Made by a program: the position numbers and the translations under genes
Part shown: positions 42,312-54,250 of the stretch, in pieces
Position numbering within the stretch: position 1 is the first letter of the stretch
How the letters are laid out: each line of letters begins with the position of its first letter
The notes under the pieces: generated by a model
Database searches by the model: none
Seen by the model: only the letters and a program-made list of their open reading frames with translations
What the model was told of the DNA's origin: nothing
NCBI GenBank assembly: GCA_009801085.1
Contig: VNWV01000002.1
Location: 2,790,001 to 2,854,000, forward strand
Direction of reading: 5' to 3'
DNA length: 64,000 bases
DNA from: Lasiodiplodia sp. COLG20
Lineage: Eukaryota; Ascomycota; Dothideomycetes; Botryosphaeriales; Botryosphaeriaceae

Positions 42312-45141
42312 TGCGGCTGAAGAATTTCGCGTAAACCTTGCTGATCGTAGGTGGGAGAAAGGGGAAAAGAAAGTTAAAAATCAGACCGTTGGAGTGAAAC
42401 GTGGCAAGGCGGGGCGGGCCGCGATCCTTTTTGTGTGCGCAATGTGAGAGGCACAATTGCTGTGGAGAGTATCCGGTGCAGTGGTCCCGGGAGCGGCGCA
42501 GCAAACATGGTTTGTCGATAATATAGACTCGAATAGTTTAACTTACTCCACATGCCCCACACCTCAGGAGACTTGAATGGTCGCATGGTCGCCGAAACAC
42601 GCCAATGCTCGCATGAAGAACCTGAAGTTCAAGCATGCAGAGTTCGATTCAATGGCGTCATTGAAGATGAGCTTGGAGATCGATTTTCGAGGGGCACATG
42701 AGCTGTCAGCATAAGGATTGACGTACGTGCACCTTCCAATATCGGTTAGCGCGGTTCCGGTGACGGTTCTTACATGCACATAAACACTGGGAAGATGTAT
42801 ATTATGTGCGAGAAAAACTCCGAAGACGAGCCAAAGTCAGTTATAGATTTACAAAAACATATATTCTCCATTTCAGCGTCGACTATCCCCCAAATTTAGC
42901 CCGATTAAAATAGCTTTCTTAAAGAATTTCTATACTATTTCCAGTAAACGCACAAATGGGTCCTTAGTCATCGCTATCAAGCCGAGTGTATTTGTAGTCA
43001 TAAGCGATCATAGAGATGTGAATGGTTGGTGCCATGCATATCTCTTCCAGCTTCAAAATCATCCCCGATTCATACGACTTCGGTAAAGGTCTACAGTCGA
43101 CTGTGCCTCGAATGCCCTCTATCGAAGGCTTAATTCCTCCTCAGGATATTCTTTTGGAGGTTATTTAGTTTGCAAAGTAGCATTGGCGATAGCTTTAACG
43201 TTAACGCTGCGACCACAACAAGGCGCCCAAAGCTTGCAAACCACAGAGAATCCCGTAATAGAAGACAAATGGTTTGTGGTCAAGCTCAAAGTATACTAAA
43301 AAAAATAAAAAATTGCGAGGCGCAAGATGTTATCTCACGGCCGATTTCCCAACAATACTGATACAAATCCTCTTTCCTCTCATCACTTGAACCGACCACG
43401 GAAATACCCGCATCTATTATGCAATTCGTTGTAGAAAACCAAGACAGTACAAGTCAGTCCAATGACAACCTGCTCTCAATGCACAGCGTAGTAGCGTCTA
43501 AGTCAAGTACATGTGTTCAATACACTGCAGCCTCCCGATGCCATCCCTTCTTCGCCGCCGAATCAACATTCCGAACAGAAGTGGGGTTCTTGGATAAAAA
43601 AAAAAGGAAAGAGACGAAGCTTAGACATGCAACGAGGACTCAAGAGCGGTGAGCACCAACACTCCGGCAAAAGCCCCCCTCACATCAGGAGTAACACATC
43701 CCCACTTCCCAACGCAACGCAGTGGAAACACAGCCATTCACCTGCCCACTAAATACCACCACTGACTAACAAGTAGTTCCCACGTCCCCAGCCTCGCGGT
43801 TCCGCAAGCCAAAAACAAGCTTCAGCCACCATGCACATGCACATGCAGTACTCACCCCACCCCCATCCGAGACACTTCCCACGGCCAGAAAAAGACAAGG
43901 ACCCCTTGCTTCAAATCCGCAAGGCGGTGGTGGTGCGGTGTGGCGCGCGCACCTGCGTGGCCGCCTGCCGCCCGCCGCTCCGGCTAATACCTATGTCTCT
44001 GATAACACCCCCCAACATCATCCTCTTATTTCTGATGTGTCCTCCAACCCTTCCCGTAACCGCCGTCGGCCAGCTCTGTGTTTCTGAAAATCACAAACGT
44101 CCACACCGCTATTCCAGCACGGCGTCATGATAGCACGGGACGGGAATCGGGAAGCCGGCAAGTGAAAAAAGAAATAACTGAGACAAGGCGGACACTTCGC
44201 AAACCCCTCCGATCCACGAAACGTCGTCTCGCCACAACAAGGCCCACAGGCGCACAGCAGCGGGTGGCGCAAACGGAGGGGAGGGGAACAGGACAAAGAT
44301 GTCGTGGCTGCGGCCAGCCGAAAAAAGAAAAGAAAAAAGAGCAACCGGAGGTGGTGGGGGCGAGCAGTGAGATACTTATGCATGTACTGATGTACGTACG
44401 TACGTACCTAATTACCCGTGACGCCACACCCAGACAGACAGATTAGCCCATTTTCGTCCCCCGAGCCAGATTGCCGCAAATAGAAAATGGTGTTTGAGCG
44501 GAGGAAGAAGCGCACGTGCCTGAGCACGAAAAGAGAGACAAGGCAAACACGAGCAAACAAATGACCAACAATTCTTGGCGCGATTTTATTGCATAAGGGA
44601 ATATGTGATGTAGCCGGCAGAGCGCCGTTGGGATAAAGGGCTGCAGCATGCACTGCTTCTCAAATCCTATGAAGCATCACGAACAAGCGGGGCACAAAGG
44701 CGAGAGGGAGTATCATGGTCGTATCATACGTTGAATTAACGCGATTATCTTCGAATAGAGGTATCTAACAGACGGCTCCTCCCTTCTTCCGGGAGCCGTC
44801 AAATATTATTATACTCAAGACCGTAAGAGTAATATGTACCACTCTTCCCCAGAAGCGTGAACCGCTGGCGCGCGCCAGCTCTAATAAGTCCGACTTCCTG
44901 CTGCAAGGTGATAAAAAGACCAGCATGCATGCGTGCATAAAGAGAAACAAAAAAATGTAGAAAACCTCCGTGCTCATGCTGCCCTGTATGTGTATGTGCA
45001 GCGCACATCAATGCTGAGAGTGACGACGACAGGCGGAAGTCCTCGAAGCCGTACAAAACAAGTCGCTTTTATTCGATAAAACGCCGATTCCATGCAAAGT
45101 AAGAAGAGGGAACGAAAAAGGGAGAGAATTTAGATTCTCGT
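42312..45141. other. 2.8-kb intergenic region
   Basis: Promoter side of the 11-exon methyltransferase and 3' flank of the chitin synthase. Only short frames without recognisable protein are present. A (GTAC)4 run sits at 44392-44407. Confidence 0.5.
44392..44407. repeat. (GTAC)4 microsatellite
   Basis: Four perfect GTAC units, self-complementary, in an intergenic region. Confidence 0.85.
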
Positions 45142-48083
45142 TCAGTCAGTCTGACTGTGCCTGCGGCTGCCCGGCGGCTGCTTGGTCAGCCTCTTCCGCT
45201 TCTTGCCTTCGCTGTCGCGGCTGTCGGTGCGCGCATGGCCACCGCCCTGTTGCTGAGCTGCCGTTGAGCTGGGCTCGGCAGCGGGTGCCTCATCGGAAGG
45301 CATGGTGGGCCGGTGAACTTGGACATCCGGAACGCTGTAGACGACGGGGCTGCGGCTGCGGTCGCGCGGGTCCATCAGCGACTGCTGCTGCATCTGCATC
45401 TCGAACTCGAGGTCGACGTGCTCGCTCGTGCGGACGAAGCTGGCACGAGCAAGCGGGCTACGGCCTTGGCGGCTGGCGCTGCCGATGGAACCGGTTGGGC
45501 GATGGCTGGGAGGAGGCACGGTAAGACTGGAAGCGGAACTGCTGGCGTTGGAGTTTGAGTAGGGCGAGTTGTTGCTCGGCTGTTGGGATGACAGAGCTGG
45601 GTGGCCCCTGTTGGCGTCGGCGGTGCCGTATTCCTTCAGTTCAGCCGCCAGCGGAGAGGGCGACTTGGAACGTGAGGAGTAAACGCTGTTGTCACTGGCG
45701 ACGCGCATGTGCTGCTGGCGATCAGGCTGGTCGCCGACTTCGCGGAGGTCCTTGCGCTCGTAGTAACCGTAATTGGAGCTATCGAGTGAGTCAACGGACT
45801 CGTGGAACCCAGGCTTGCCTTGGCTAACGGGGCCGTACTGTGCAGTGCTAGGACCCTGCTCATAGAACGCACCACCTGCTGGACGCTGAGCAGCTTGAGC
45901 GAGGTGGTAGGCCGCGACGCCCTCGACGTCCATGACGGATTCGACACGGCGAGGCATGTAAATCGAGTTGTTGCCACCGGATGTCTGCGTAACGAAGGAA
46001 TCGAACGACTCGCGAGGGTGGAGCGGCACACGCGGTGCGTTGGGGTCGCGAGGAAGCATATCTGGGAGTGTGAGACCAGAATCGTTTCCTTGCTGGTACC
46101 AACCTCCTGGAAGCCTTTCTGCAGGTGCAAAACGACCCTCCAAGTGATCCGACGGCATGAGCGGCAGCTGGGGCGCACGTCCCTCCTTCTTCGACTTCTG
46201 GCGTTGGAGCTGGGCAGCCGGCTTGAACGTCTCGGGGACGACATTAAGGTCGTCGCCAGTCGCTTCGGCCTGCTCGATAGCGGCTTGGGCGGTCGTGTTG
46301 CTGTCAGCAGATCCGGCATCGGCACGAGGACCACCCCAGGTACGCTGGCCAGCAGTGAAGATTCCGTACACCATGTAGCACCAGTTGAAGAAGGGGTTCA
46401 CAACGAACATGATGGGGTAGAGCATGATCTTGTAACGGCCCAGCTTCGCACCAAAGTAGAGCATAAGAACCCAGTTGAGACCGAGAGAGACGGCGATGAA
46501 ACCGACGGGCAGGTTCGAGATCTTCTGAGAGGTGGTGATGATTGAGATGACCATGATGAAGAAAAGCAGGGCAGTCGTCCGGATGGTGTTTTGCATGAAG
46601 CGAACAATGCAGAGAATGGTGTATCTCCTCCAGAGGCGGATATCCGTAAGCATGCAAACCTCGTTGGTGATGAATCCCAAGAACCAACGGCGACGCTGCT
46701 TGAGCAAACTCTTGTACGTCTGGACGGCCTCGGTCTTGCAGAAAGCACCGGTGTTCATTTGAATCTGGTAGCGCTCCTTGGCTCCGATCATGAACAAGTG
46801 AGTCAGCCAGCGATCCTCGCCCAAGTGGCACTTGCCGTAGTCAAAGAGATCCTCGCACTGCTCGGCTTTGTCGGCGAAGTAGTACTTGGCCATCTTACGG
46901 AAGGCGGAGAAACGCAGAATGGTGAGGGCGCCGGGCAAACACGTGACGGCACCGCAGCCAGACTCGACAGAGCGCTCGAAAAGCTGACCGTGAATGTATT
47001 CCATGTCCTGCAGGATGGTGATCAGACTGTTCTTCTCGGTGGTCGAGGTAATGACACCAGTCATGGCCAACATGTTCTGTTTGCTTCCGGGTTTGAGCTC
47101 CATCTCATACATGAAGTTCTGGATGCAAACCTTGTCCAGGATGCAGTCGGAGTCGATGAACAGCACGAAAAGGTTGTCGTTGCGCTTGAGGTACTCGGAG
47201 TAGATTTTGTCGATGAGCTTGAAGGTACTCTTCTGGCAGTGACGCTTACCGCCGTGCTTGAAGCGGGAGACGGTGATACGGCAGCTACGGTAGGTGACGT
47301 CGATACTCTTGGGGTATGTGTCCAGGGTAAGGGGAACGCCGAGCTTTTCGATGGTGTTCAGGTAAAGCTCGTCCTCCTGGTCGCCGTCGAACGAGAGGAA
47401 GATGTGCAGACACGAGGGCGGGTATTCGCAGTCGACCAGGGAGTCGATGGTGCGCATGAGAACTTCGGGAATCTCCTTGTAGCACGGCATGATGATGACG
47501 ACCTTGGGGGCGGATGCTTCGTCCAAGACATGCTTAATCCTCTTCGTGCGACCAATGGAGTGTGTAACCAGCTGGAAAACGCAGAAAAGCCAAGGAACGG
47601 TCAGGAGACCGGCGAAGGACCAGAAGGCGAACCACTGGAAAAACTCGACCATAGGCACCGGAAAGTATTGCACGACCTGCGAAGGAAGCGGGAGAGTGAC
47701 GATCATGATGGGGAGGAAAATAAATCTGATGGCATGGGTCAGTGGATGCAGGCCGAACCTCGGCGTCGAATACGTACCTGAGCAGAGTGAACAGGATGCT
47801 GATGATAACAGCCAGAATCTTGATGCTGGTGTTCTCGGCTTTCTGGTACACCTTGACAAGGCAATACAAGAAAGCGGCGACCCAGAGGAACCACTCGAGC
47901 AAGGCCATAAGCATGATTCCGCCAACAATAGCGCAGTAAACAATCTGAGGGAGACGTCAGTGGGACAGGGCTTCTCGAACGGGCAAATTGACTCACGTCT
48001 TTGACGGGCCACGGGTCGGTGATGGCAATGACGCCATTCTCATTGGCCTCGCGGGCCATTAGGCCCAAGGCTTCGCGGAACAT
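45142..48083 (-). CDS. Chitin synthase (family GT2, class VI/VII-like)
   Basis: A plasma-membrane enzyme that polymerises UDP-GlcNAc into chitin for the cell wall. Exons 47997-48083, 47778-47944 and 45142-47725 give 945 residues; both introns are 52 bp. Helices near the N-terminus (IVYCAIVGGIMLMALLEWFL; PMVEFFQWFAFWSFAGLL) precede the catalytic domain with VIIMPCYKEIPEV, FIDSDCILD, the acidic pair E388-D389 in GEDRWLT and the processivity motif QRRRW (428-432). C-terminal helices end near 540, and about 400 residues of Ser/Pro/Gln-rich disorder follow, ending in a basic KKRKRLTKQ stretch. No myosin motor is fused. The class assignment is tentative; the tail may carry phosphorylation sites. 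Confidence 0.93.
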
Positions 48084-51000
48084 TTTGCGAGCACAAAGCG
48101 AAGGTGATGGGTCGAAGCGAGTGACAGGATGGGATTGGGAGCAGAGGGGTTAAGCGGAAGGGATAAAGAGCATGAGCAAGGGAGTAGGTGTGCGCAATCC
48201 AGGCGGCGAAGAATTAGGGTTGGAAGCGGGTGACTGCTTCAGGCGGGGGGTTAGCGAGTTTATGCGAAACGGAAGCAGGTATTTTTGGCTCATACCTGAG
48301 TGAAGAAGAGGCCGGGTTGGGCGGTGAAAACGAAGGGAAGCGGTGGTTGAGGGCTGCAATTGACGTGGGCGAGGGCGTTCAATTGTAGCACGGCAGATGC
48401 GCTTGCTACCCGTCTGGCGGGCGTGTTGCACAACGCTAGAAAAGAAGAAAACGCGGATACGCCGGCCGGAGCAGGCGACGGATGGTCCTTTTGTTCTCGA
48501 AGGGCCAAAGCAGGCGCCACCTGCAGCGCCGTCTTGGTGCGCTGGAATGTCTCGTATCGCGTGGGTGGAGCGCGAGGCAGCGGCAATGGGTGCACGATCA
48601 GCTGCGAGATCTGCGAGCGCGAGGGTAGCTAGCGGCGATCTTGCGCGCGACGCTGGAGAACAGGCAAAAACGAAAGACTGAGGGTAGAATGCAAAGAGGA
48701 GAGCTTTTTTGCAGCCAGGCGGCTCCCGGAAAGAAGTAGGAGAATCAGGCAGGCGAGCCCCTCGAGCTGCATATTCATGCCGGGATATAAACAGCAGGCC
48801 GCAAGAGGACCTCTCGCCCGCCACCATGCCGCATGGAGAGCATGGGACAATATCTTGGCGGTCGTGTATGCGCTGCAGGCATGCTACGACGGCACCATCG
48901 ACGCGGCTCGCTCTGGGCGTTTGCATTGCAGGGGTCCCTAGAGCGCGCAGCAGCCCACACGTGCGCGCGCCCTCGGCCACCGGCGTCCAGTCGCTGCGCG
49001 CTTCTGCGCCGCCTCTCCAACCGCGCTGTCGCCCGCCCACCACCGCCCTCACTACTACGCGCCCTGGGCCGACGATCACCTCACGCGCGCGCTCCCGGAT
49101 GACCGATGACCCGCCGCCCAGCGCCTCCCGCTTGAGGCGTCATTGTGGCAGTAAGGGGCGTCAGGCTTAAGATGTGAGCTGGCATGATGGCGTCAAGCTT
49201 TGCGCCTGCGCGACGGACGTTTTGGCAGGTCTCGCTTGGTGCAGTGCTCAACGAAGGCGCACGGGAGCGCCTCCCCCGGTTCTTAGCCGCTTTGGGCACC
49301 CCCCAGCGCGTCGCCAGTTTATTTTTGGTCTTTCTCGGATGGTGCGACGTCCCGATCACCACGAAACGCTAGCTCTCTCGCCGACTTGAGAAGACGCAAA
49401 CCAATCATGCCGTGGCGGCCGCGTGCCCAGCCGCCATTCGGCCATCGACCCCCGGCTCTCGGCCACTTCTCTCCTGCCGCGCGCACGTCCCTGAGAGCCG
49501 CATGCCAGCGCTGCTTTTTTGAATTTTTTCGTCTCGGTCGCCGTATCCGTGTCCGCGCCTGCCGGCTGACAGACAGCTCGAGGCCCTCGCCACATCCAAC
49601 AAGCTGAATGTGGAATTACCAGGTCGGGTGAGCAGACAATAGCTCCAGTGCGCCATCGACGGCTGCAAATCATCGGCCCTGGACGCGGCATCCCATCAAC
49701 CTCCGACCCTCCGCCCAGAGAACATATTCGGGATACCCCCGTTCTGCCGCGCAAGCTGGGGTCGCCAGAAAGGCCGCTATTGTTTCTGTTTCAAGTTGCT
49801 ACATCCCCGCCCCGATCATTCGGCTGTCCGCCCATCGCCCAAACGGATACCATCTGTTCACCACGTCTCCCGCGTTCGCTTGATCACTCGTCACATTCTC
49901 GCTAAATTCCTTCAGCCGTGCAACATTTTTGTTGAAGTCATCCAATTTCATCGATTCCGCCACTGATTGCATGCAGCCCACCAGCGCCCCGCACCGGCTG
50001 AAGCCTCTGCACTCAGTAAGACGGATGCGGCGTCGGCTACCGTATTGGCTTTACCAAGTTGGCATTGGCCTGGTTCCTGGTTTGTCAACCGTGCGGTTCG
50101 GCGTCGCACTACCTCGCCGCGTCAACGTCCCCATCTTAGCGTCACCTAGGCCGAACTTCAAACACCTTGCTATTTTAACTTGCCGCATTGCTTGCATTCT
50201 TCCCGGAGCTCAATCTCTGAGGCACGCGCTCTCGATTGCCTTGTCAGGGGCACGCATCTAGCGTCAACCTTCTCCAGAAAAGGTCCGCAGTCGGCTGGTG
50301 CCAAGACAGCTGTTTAACTCCGATGCCGAGCAACTATACACCCATCGTATCGGATATAGCAATTTCCCACGATGTCGCTGTCAACCACATCTACAAGGTG
50401 TATGACATATGTACACCGAGCACCTGACTTTGCCCCTTTGCCTTTGACACTTGGACCCTTATTGTCAACATTTTATGCCCCACCCCTATCGCCTATTATA
50501 GTATGATCTATAAAGTTCGTTTGCGCAAATGATATATCGTCTCTTTTAGCTATTTACGTATGTGTAAGCTACCTACTGTGCTTTCTCTTTACCACTGCTC
50601 CCACCTGTCTCCGTCCCCTTGCGCTTTACCAAAACAACACCATTGTTGCCGAAGGCTCGGGCTGCTCGAGAAAGCGTATGCGCGTCCTAACCTTCTTGGT
50701 TGCCTCGACCAGACTATCTATCCCATCGTCTTAATTACCAGTCGTTATCATAAAGTCAATGTGCTGACTAGATGTTGTTTTGACTTTGAGGGCTTTGACT
50801 GGCTTACAATGCTCCCACGCGTTGTGTTGAGTATGGACGGCCGGAAGTGCTGTTGGTTCATTGATGCCGAAACATGTTAAAAGCATCCTTGGATGGAGAC
50901 GCGACTGCATGGCTTCAAGCAAACAGGTCGTCAGCTGGAAGTAGGTTATGAAACGCTTGCTTTGCTTCCTTATCATTGGACCCGTCTTCGTCCTCGTTAT

Positions 51001-51110
51001 CCCTATTCTCGTCGGAATCAAATATTAGATTTTCATCGGCCACCATTCTCGAGATATAAATAGGAGGCGTTCAAAAAGAGTCGACCTGCACAGATCCAAA
51101 AAATCCCCCC
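48084..51110. other. 3-kb spacer upstream of chitin synthase
   Basis: GC-rich near the chitin synthase (48100-49800), where long frames exist on both strands by composition, and AT-richer from 50200. No supported gene was found. It probably includes the long promoter/leader of the chitin synthase and the 3' flank of the MDR gene. Confidence 0.5.
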
Positions 51111-52361
51111 TCACAAAGTAACGACAACCTTCTTCGCCGATACACCCCCCTTCAGAACATCACACGCCTTCTGCAAACTCTCCAATCCCTCCCCAACGAC
51201 CTCCGGCCTCGGCAAACACTTGAATCTCCCATCCTCGAGCGCCTTCGGCAAGAACTGCTCGAACACCGCCGGCCCCACGGGCGTCTTCTTGCTCATACTG
51301 CCCCACATCCAATTGCACTCGACGCCCTCGGGCAAATTCCCCTTGAGCTCATCCGGCAACCACCTCACACTAGACACAAACCTCCTTCCCCCCTCCGCCA
51401 CCTCCACCTTCCCCGCAATCTCGACGCACGCCTCTATCGCGCCCCCCACGCTCGTCGCATCAAAGACGCCAGCAAACCGCCTCCCCTCAAACGCTTGCAG
51501 TATCTCCCCCACCACGCCCTCAGCCCGATAGTCGAACGCGCGCGCCGCGCCGAGCCCCTCGCGCACGTATCCCGCATTCGCCGCCGACGCGACGCCCCAG
51601 ACCTCATACCCAGCATTGCGCGCCAGCTGCGCCGCGCAGCTGCCCACGCTGCTCGCCGCGCCCCACACCAGCAGCACTTCCCTCTCCTTCTCCTCCTTCC
51701 CTTCCATCTCCTGCTTGGCTTCGGCAGATGGCAGCCGCAGCCGCATGTGCTCGCCCTCGAACAATCCGGCCGCCGCCGTGCCCGTCGCCAGCGGCAGCAC
51801 CGCGGCGTCGGCGAAGGGGAGCGAGGGTGGGAGCAGGGTGATGAGCGGCGGCGCGAGCTTGACGTAGCGCTGGAAGCCGCCGCCGGCGCTGTCTTTCGTG
51901 TCGAAGCCGGGAGCTAGGCCGAGGACGCGGTCGCCCGGCGCGTAGGTGGTTTGGGTGGGGCCGGTGGTGTGGACGGTGCCGGCGACGTCGTTCTGGGGGC
52001 GGATGTTAGCTGGGGGCCTTTTTTTTTTCTTTGTGGAGGGGGATTGGGAGAGTAGACAACGGGAATAAGGTGTGAGGAATGAAAGAGCAGTGTTGAACTT
52101 ACGCCGAGGATCCAGGGGTAGGGGAGGGGGTAGAACGCGGTCTCTTGCAGGACCCAGCTGTTTGTGATATGGTAAGTTTGGTGTGTTGCTGATTTAGGTG
52201 GGAAACTGTTGGACGTACTCGACGGGGTTGATGGCAATGGCGCTGACTTTGATGACGATTTCGTCGCCGACGGGCACGGGGAAGGCTGCCTCCTTGACCT
52301 CGAGCGGGTAGGCCTTTTCGGCAGTGAGCCAGGCCGCTTGGTTGCTGGGCTGTGCAGCCAT
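51111..52361 (-). CDS. Medium-chain dehydrogenase/reductase, enoyl-reductase-like (TOXD type)
   Basis: Three exons (52219-52361, 52103-52157, 51111-51992) give 359 residues. The start MAAQPSNQAAWLT is family-typical; an in-frame ATG 48 bases upstream is less likely. Joins restore INPVDWVLQETAF and PWILGNDVAGTV. The Rossmann motif VWGAASSVGSCAAQLARNAG binds NADPH. No structural-zinc Cys cluster is seen, so it is a quinone/enoyl-reductase-like MDR and not a classical zinc alcohol dehydrogenase. Fungal relatives act alone or as trans-enoyl reductases with polyketide synthases, but none is present here. A TATATAA element lies about 120 bases upstream. Confidence 0.88.
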
Positions 52362-53026
52362 GCTGCTGGAGTTGAAGATTGTAAGGCTGAAGGTTTGGTG
52401 GACCTTCAAAGATGGTAGGTATTGGGAGACTTGAGGGGCTTGTGTAGCAGAGATGCTATTCTATGCCAGGCCAGCAAAGCTTATATACGCTCTGACCTCT
52501 TATTACAGGTTCCAGTTGGTTCACACAATGCGGTGCAACTATTTGCCCCGCAATCCTGCGAGGATGGTGTTCAGTAAGACCGGATTTAACCCCGGCGTTA
52601 AGCTGACCATACATTGTACTCCTAACCCCGTGCAGCTCTATTCTGCGGCATAACGTAAGCACTAGGCATTGCTTCTTCACTTAGGGCAAAATCAAGTCCC
52701 ATCGCGGACGCAGGGACTACCTGAAAAGGCCGAAAACTCCTATATCCAGGGGCGCGATGCAGGCGGAACGTCGTTGCGCGATATTCGGGAGAAAAAAATG
52801 CAGCCACATCTTCCTTCAGCGCCCCACACAGCTCTGGAACCTGAGCGGAAAGCGGCGTTTTCAATCATACCGGCCGGTGAGTCGGAGCTTGACAGATAAC
52901 AAAGAGATGGGTCACACTGATGCATCCTTGCACACTATACACGGTTCAGTGATTGGTCAATCATGCGCCACTCGCAGTCTGAAAGTTCAATTCTCATTTC
53001 AAGATTATTCTGACTCGACTCCTAGT
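52362..53026. other. Intergenic region between MDR and GH5 genes
   Basis: The MDR promoter and the GH5 3' flank; both genes run on the minus strand. A plus-strand 507-codon frame that begins at 52757 continues over the GH5 gene and is an antisense artefact. Confidence 0.5.
52481..52487 (-). promoter_or_regulatory. TATA box of MDR gene
   Basis: TATATAA on the minus strand, about 120 bases upstream of the start. Confidence 0.35.
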
Positions 53027-54250
53027 TCAAGGCCCCTGGGTAACATCGAACATCTTGCCCAAGATGGTGGGGAAGCTGGTGTTCCTCCAATCGCTCCAAT
53101 CCTTGTTCACGATGCCGAAGGTCTCCTCGAAGTTGGTCTGGCCGTCGCGGATGTAGTAGCTGCCCTGCAGGGCCCAGAAGGCCCAGTCGGCGTCGTTGCC
53201 GGTCATGTAGTCGACGAGGCAGGTGTAGTAGTCGATCTCGACGGCGGAGGGCGTGTCGAGGTTCCAGCCGAACTCGGAGAGCCACAGCGGGCCGGTGTAG
53301 TCCTGGCCCTCGGACAGCAGGAAGCCCGTCTTCTGGCCCAGCTTGGCCTGGTGGTCGGCGCAGTCGCTGTACGACCACGACCACTGGTAGTTGTGGAACT
53401 CCCACACCACCTTGTCCGGGTAGGCCGAGCGGTCGAGCGGGTTGCTGTACAGGAACGACATGTCGGTCGCGTACGAGGGCCCGCCGACGACCATGAGCAG
53501 GTCCGCGTTGGCGCTGTGGATGGCGTTCAGCCCTTGGCCGACGAACTTGTACCAGTCGGCGTGCGCGCCGTCGGCGTCCTGGCCCGAGCCGGCGCGGAGC
53601 TCGTTGCGGAGCGCCATGCCGACGACGTTGGGGTGCGCCGACGAGAACTCGGCCATGGCGGCCAGGCCGGCCAGCCATGCGGTGGTGTTGAAATATCTCG
53701 AACTGGCGTCGTTGTACCCGGTGGCAGCATCCCACCAGCCGTTGCCGTCGGAGCCGCCGCAGCACCACGATGCGTGCGAGACGTGGTTGTCCAGGACGAC
53801 CATGACGTTGTTGGCGGCCAGCTCGTCGATGACACGGGCAAACGTCGACTGCGTCGTGGCCGACGAGATCCAGGAGTTCTTGCTGACGACCGAATCGTAG
53901 AGGGCCGTCATGTCGGCGGCGGCAATGCCTGCAGACTCGCCTGCAGCGGTAAAGGCGTCGGACACGGCCTCGGACGGGTTCATGGCCATGTCGATCGAGT
54001 AGGTGAGGCGCACGCAGTTGAACCCGTTGTCCCCGATCCACTTGGCGATATAGGCCGCCGATTGGCTCTGCAGGCCCTCCGGGATCTTGGTCTCCATGTG
54101 GCCCGCCCAGTTGGCGCAGCGGAGCTTCACGCGCGCGCCGCTCGAGTCGACGATCCAGCGGCTCGACGTGCTGAGGACCTCGGCGGCGGCCTGGGAGGCC
54201 AGGAGGCTGAGGCCTGCCGCGGCGAGGCCAAAGTATTTGCGGTCCCACAT
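53027..54250 (-). CDS. Secreted glycoside hydrolase family 5 (cellulase-like)
   Basis: A retaining beta-glycosidase secreted to act on cellulose or other beta-linked polysaccharides or glycosides. A single exon of 407 residues. The signal peptide MWDRKYFGLAAAGLSLLAS ends near AAAEV. GH5 landmarks are present: NCVRLTYSID, VMVVLDNH, the acid/base Glu217 in MALRNELR, His286 in WEFHNYQWSW and the nucleophile Glu326 in LWLSEFGWN. Cysteines such as WCCGG suggest disulfides. No carbohydrate-binding module or linker is present. TATAAA lies 83 bases upstream. Frames open on the opposite strand (507 codons) and in another minus frame (408 codons) come from GC-biased codons. Confidence 0.93.
   Translation of the reverse strand: MWDRKYFGLAAAGLSLLASQAAAEVLSTSSRWIVDSSGARVKLRCANWAGHMETKIPEGLQSQSAAYIAKWIGDNGFNCVRLTYSIDMAMNPSEAVSDAFTAAGESAGIAAADMTALYDSVVSKNSWISSATTQSTFARVIDELAANNVMVVLDNHVSHASWCCGGSDGNGWWDAATGYNDASSRYFNTTAWLAGLAAMAEFSSAHPNVVGMALRNELRAGSGQDADGAHADWYKFVGQGLNAIHSANADLLMVVGGPSYATDMSFLYSNPLDRSAYPDKVVWEFHNYQWSWSYSDCADHQAKLGQKTGFLLSEGQDYTGPLWLSEFGWNLDTPSAVEIDYYTCLVDYMTGNDADWAFWALQGSYYIRDGQTNFEETFGIVNKDWSDWRNTSFPTILGKMFDVTQGP

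Noticed and set aside
46591..47781. 396-codon plus-strand frame over the chitin synthase
   Set aside because: Shadow of the chitin synthase catalytic domain; no independent features.
49799..49981. 60-codon minus-strand small protein
   Set aside because: Reads plausibly but is isolated, short and without signal peptide or family match.
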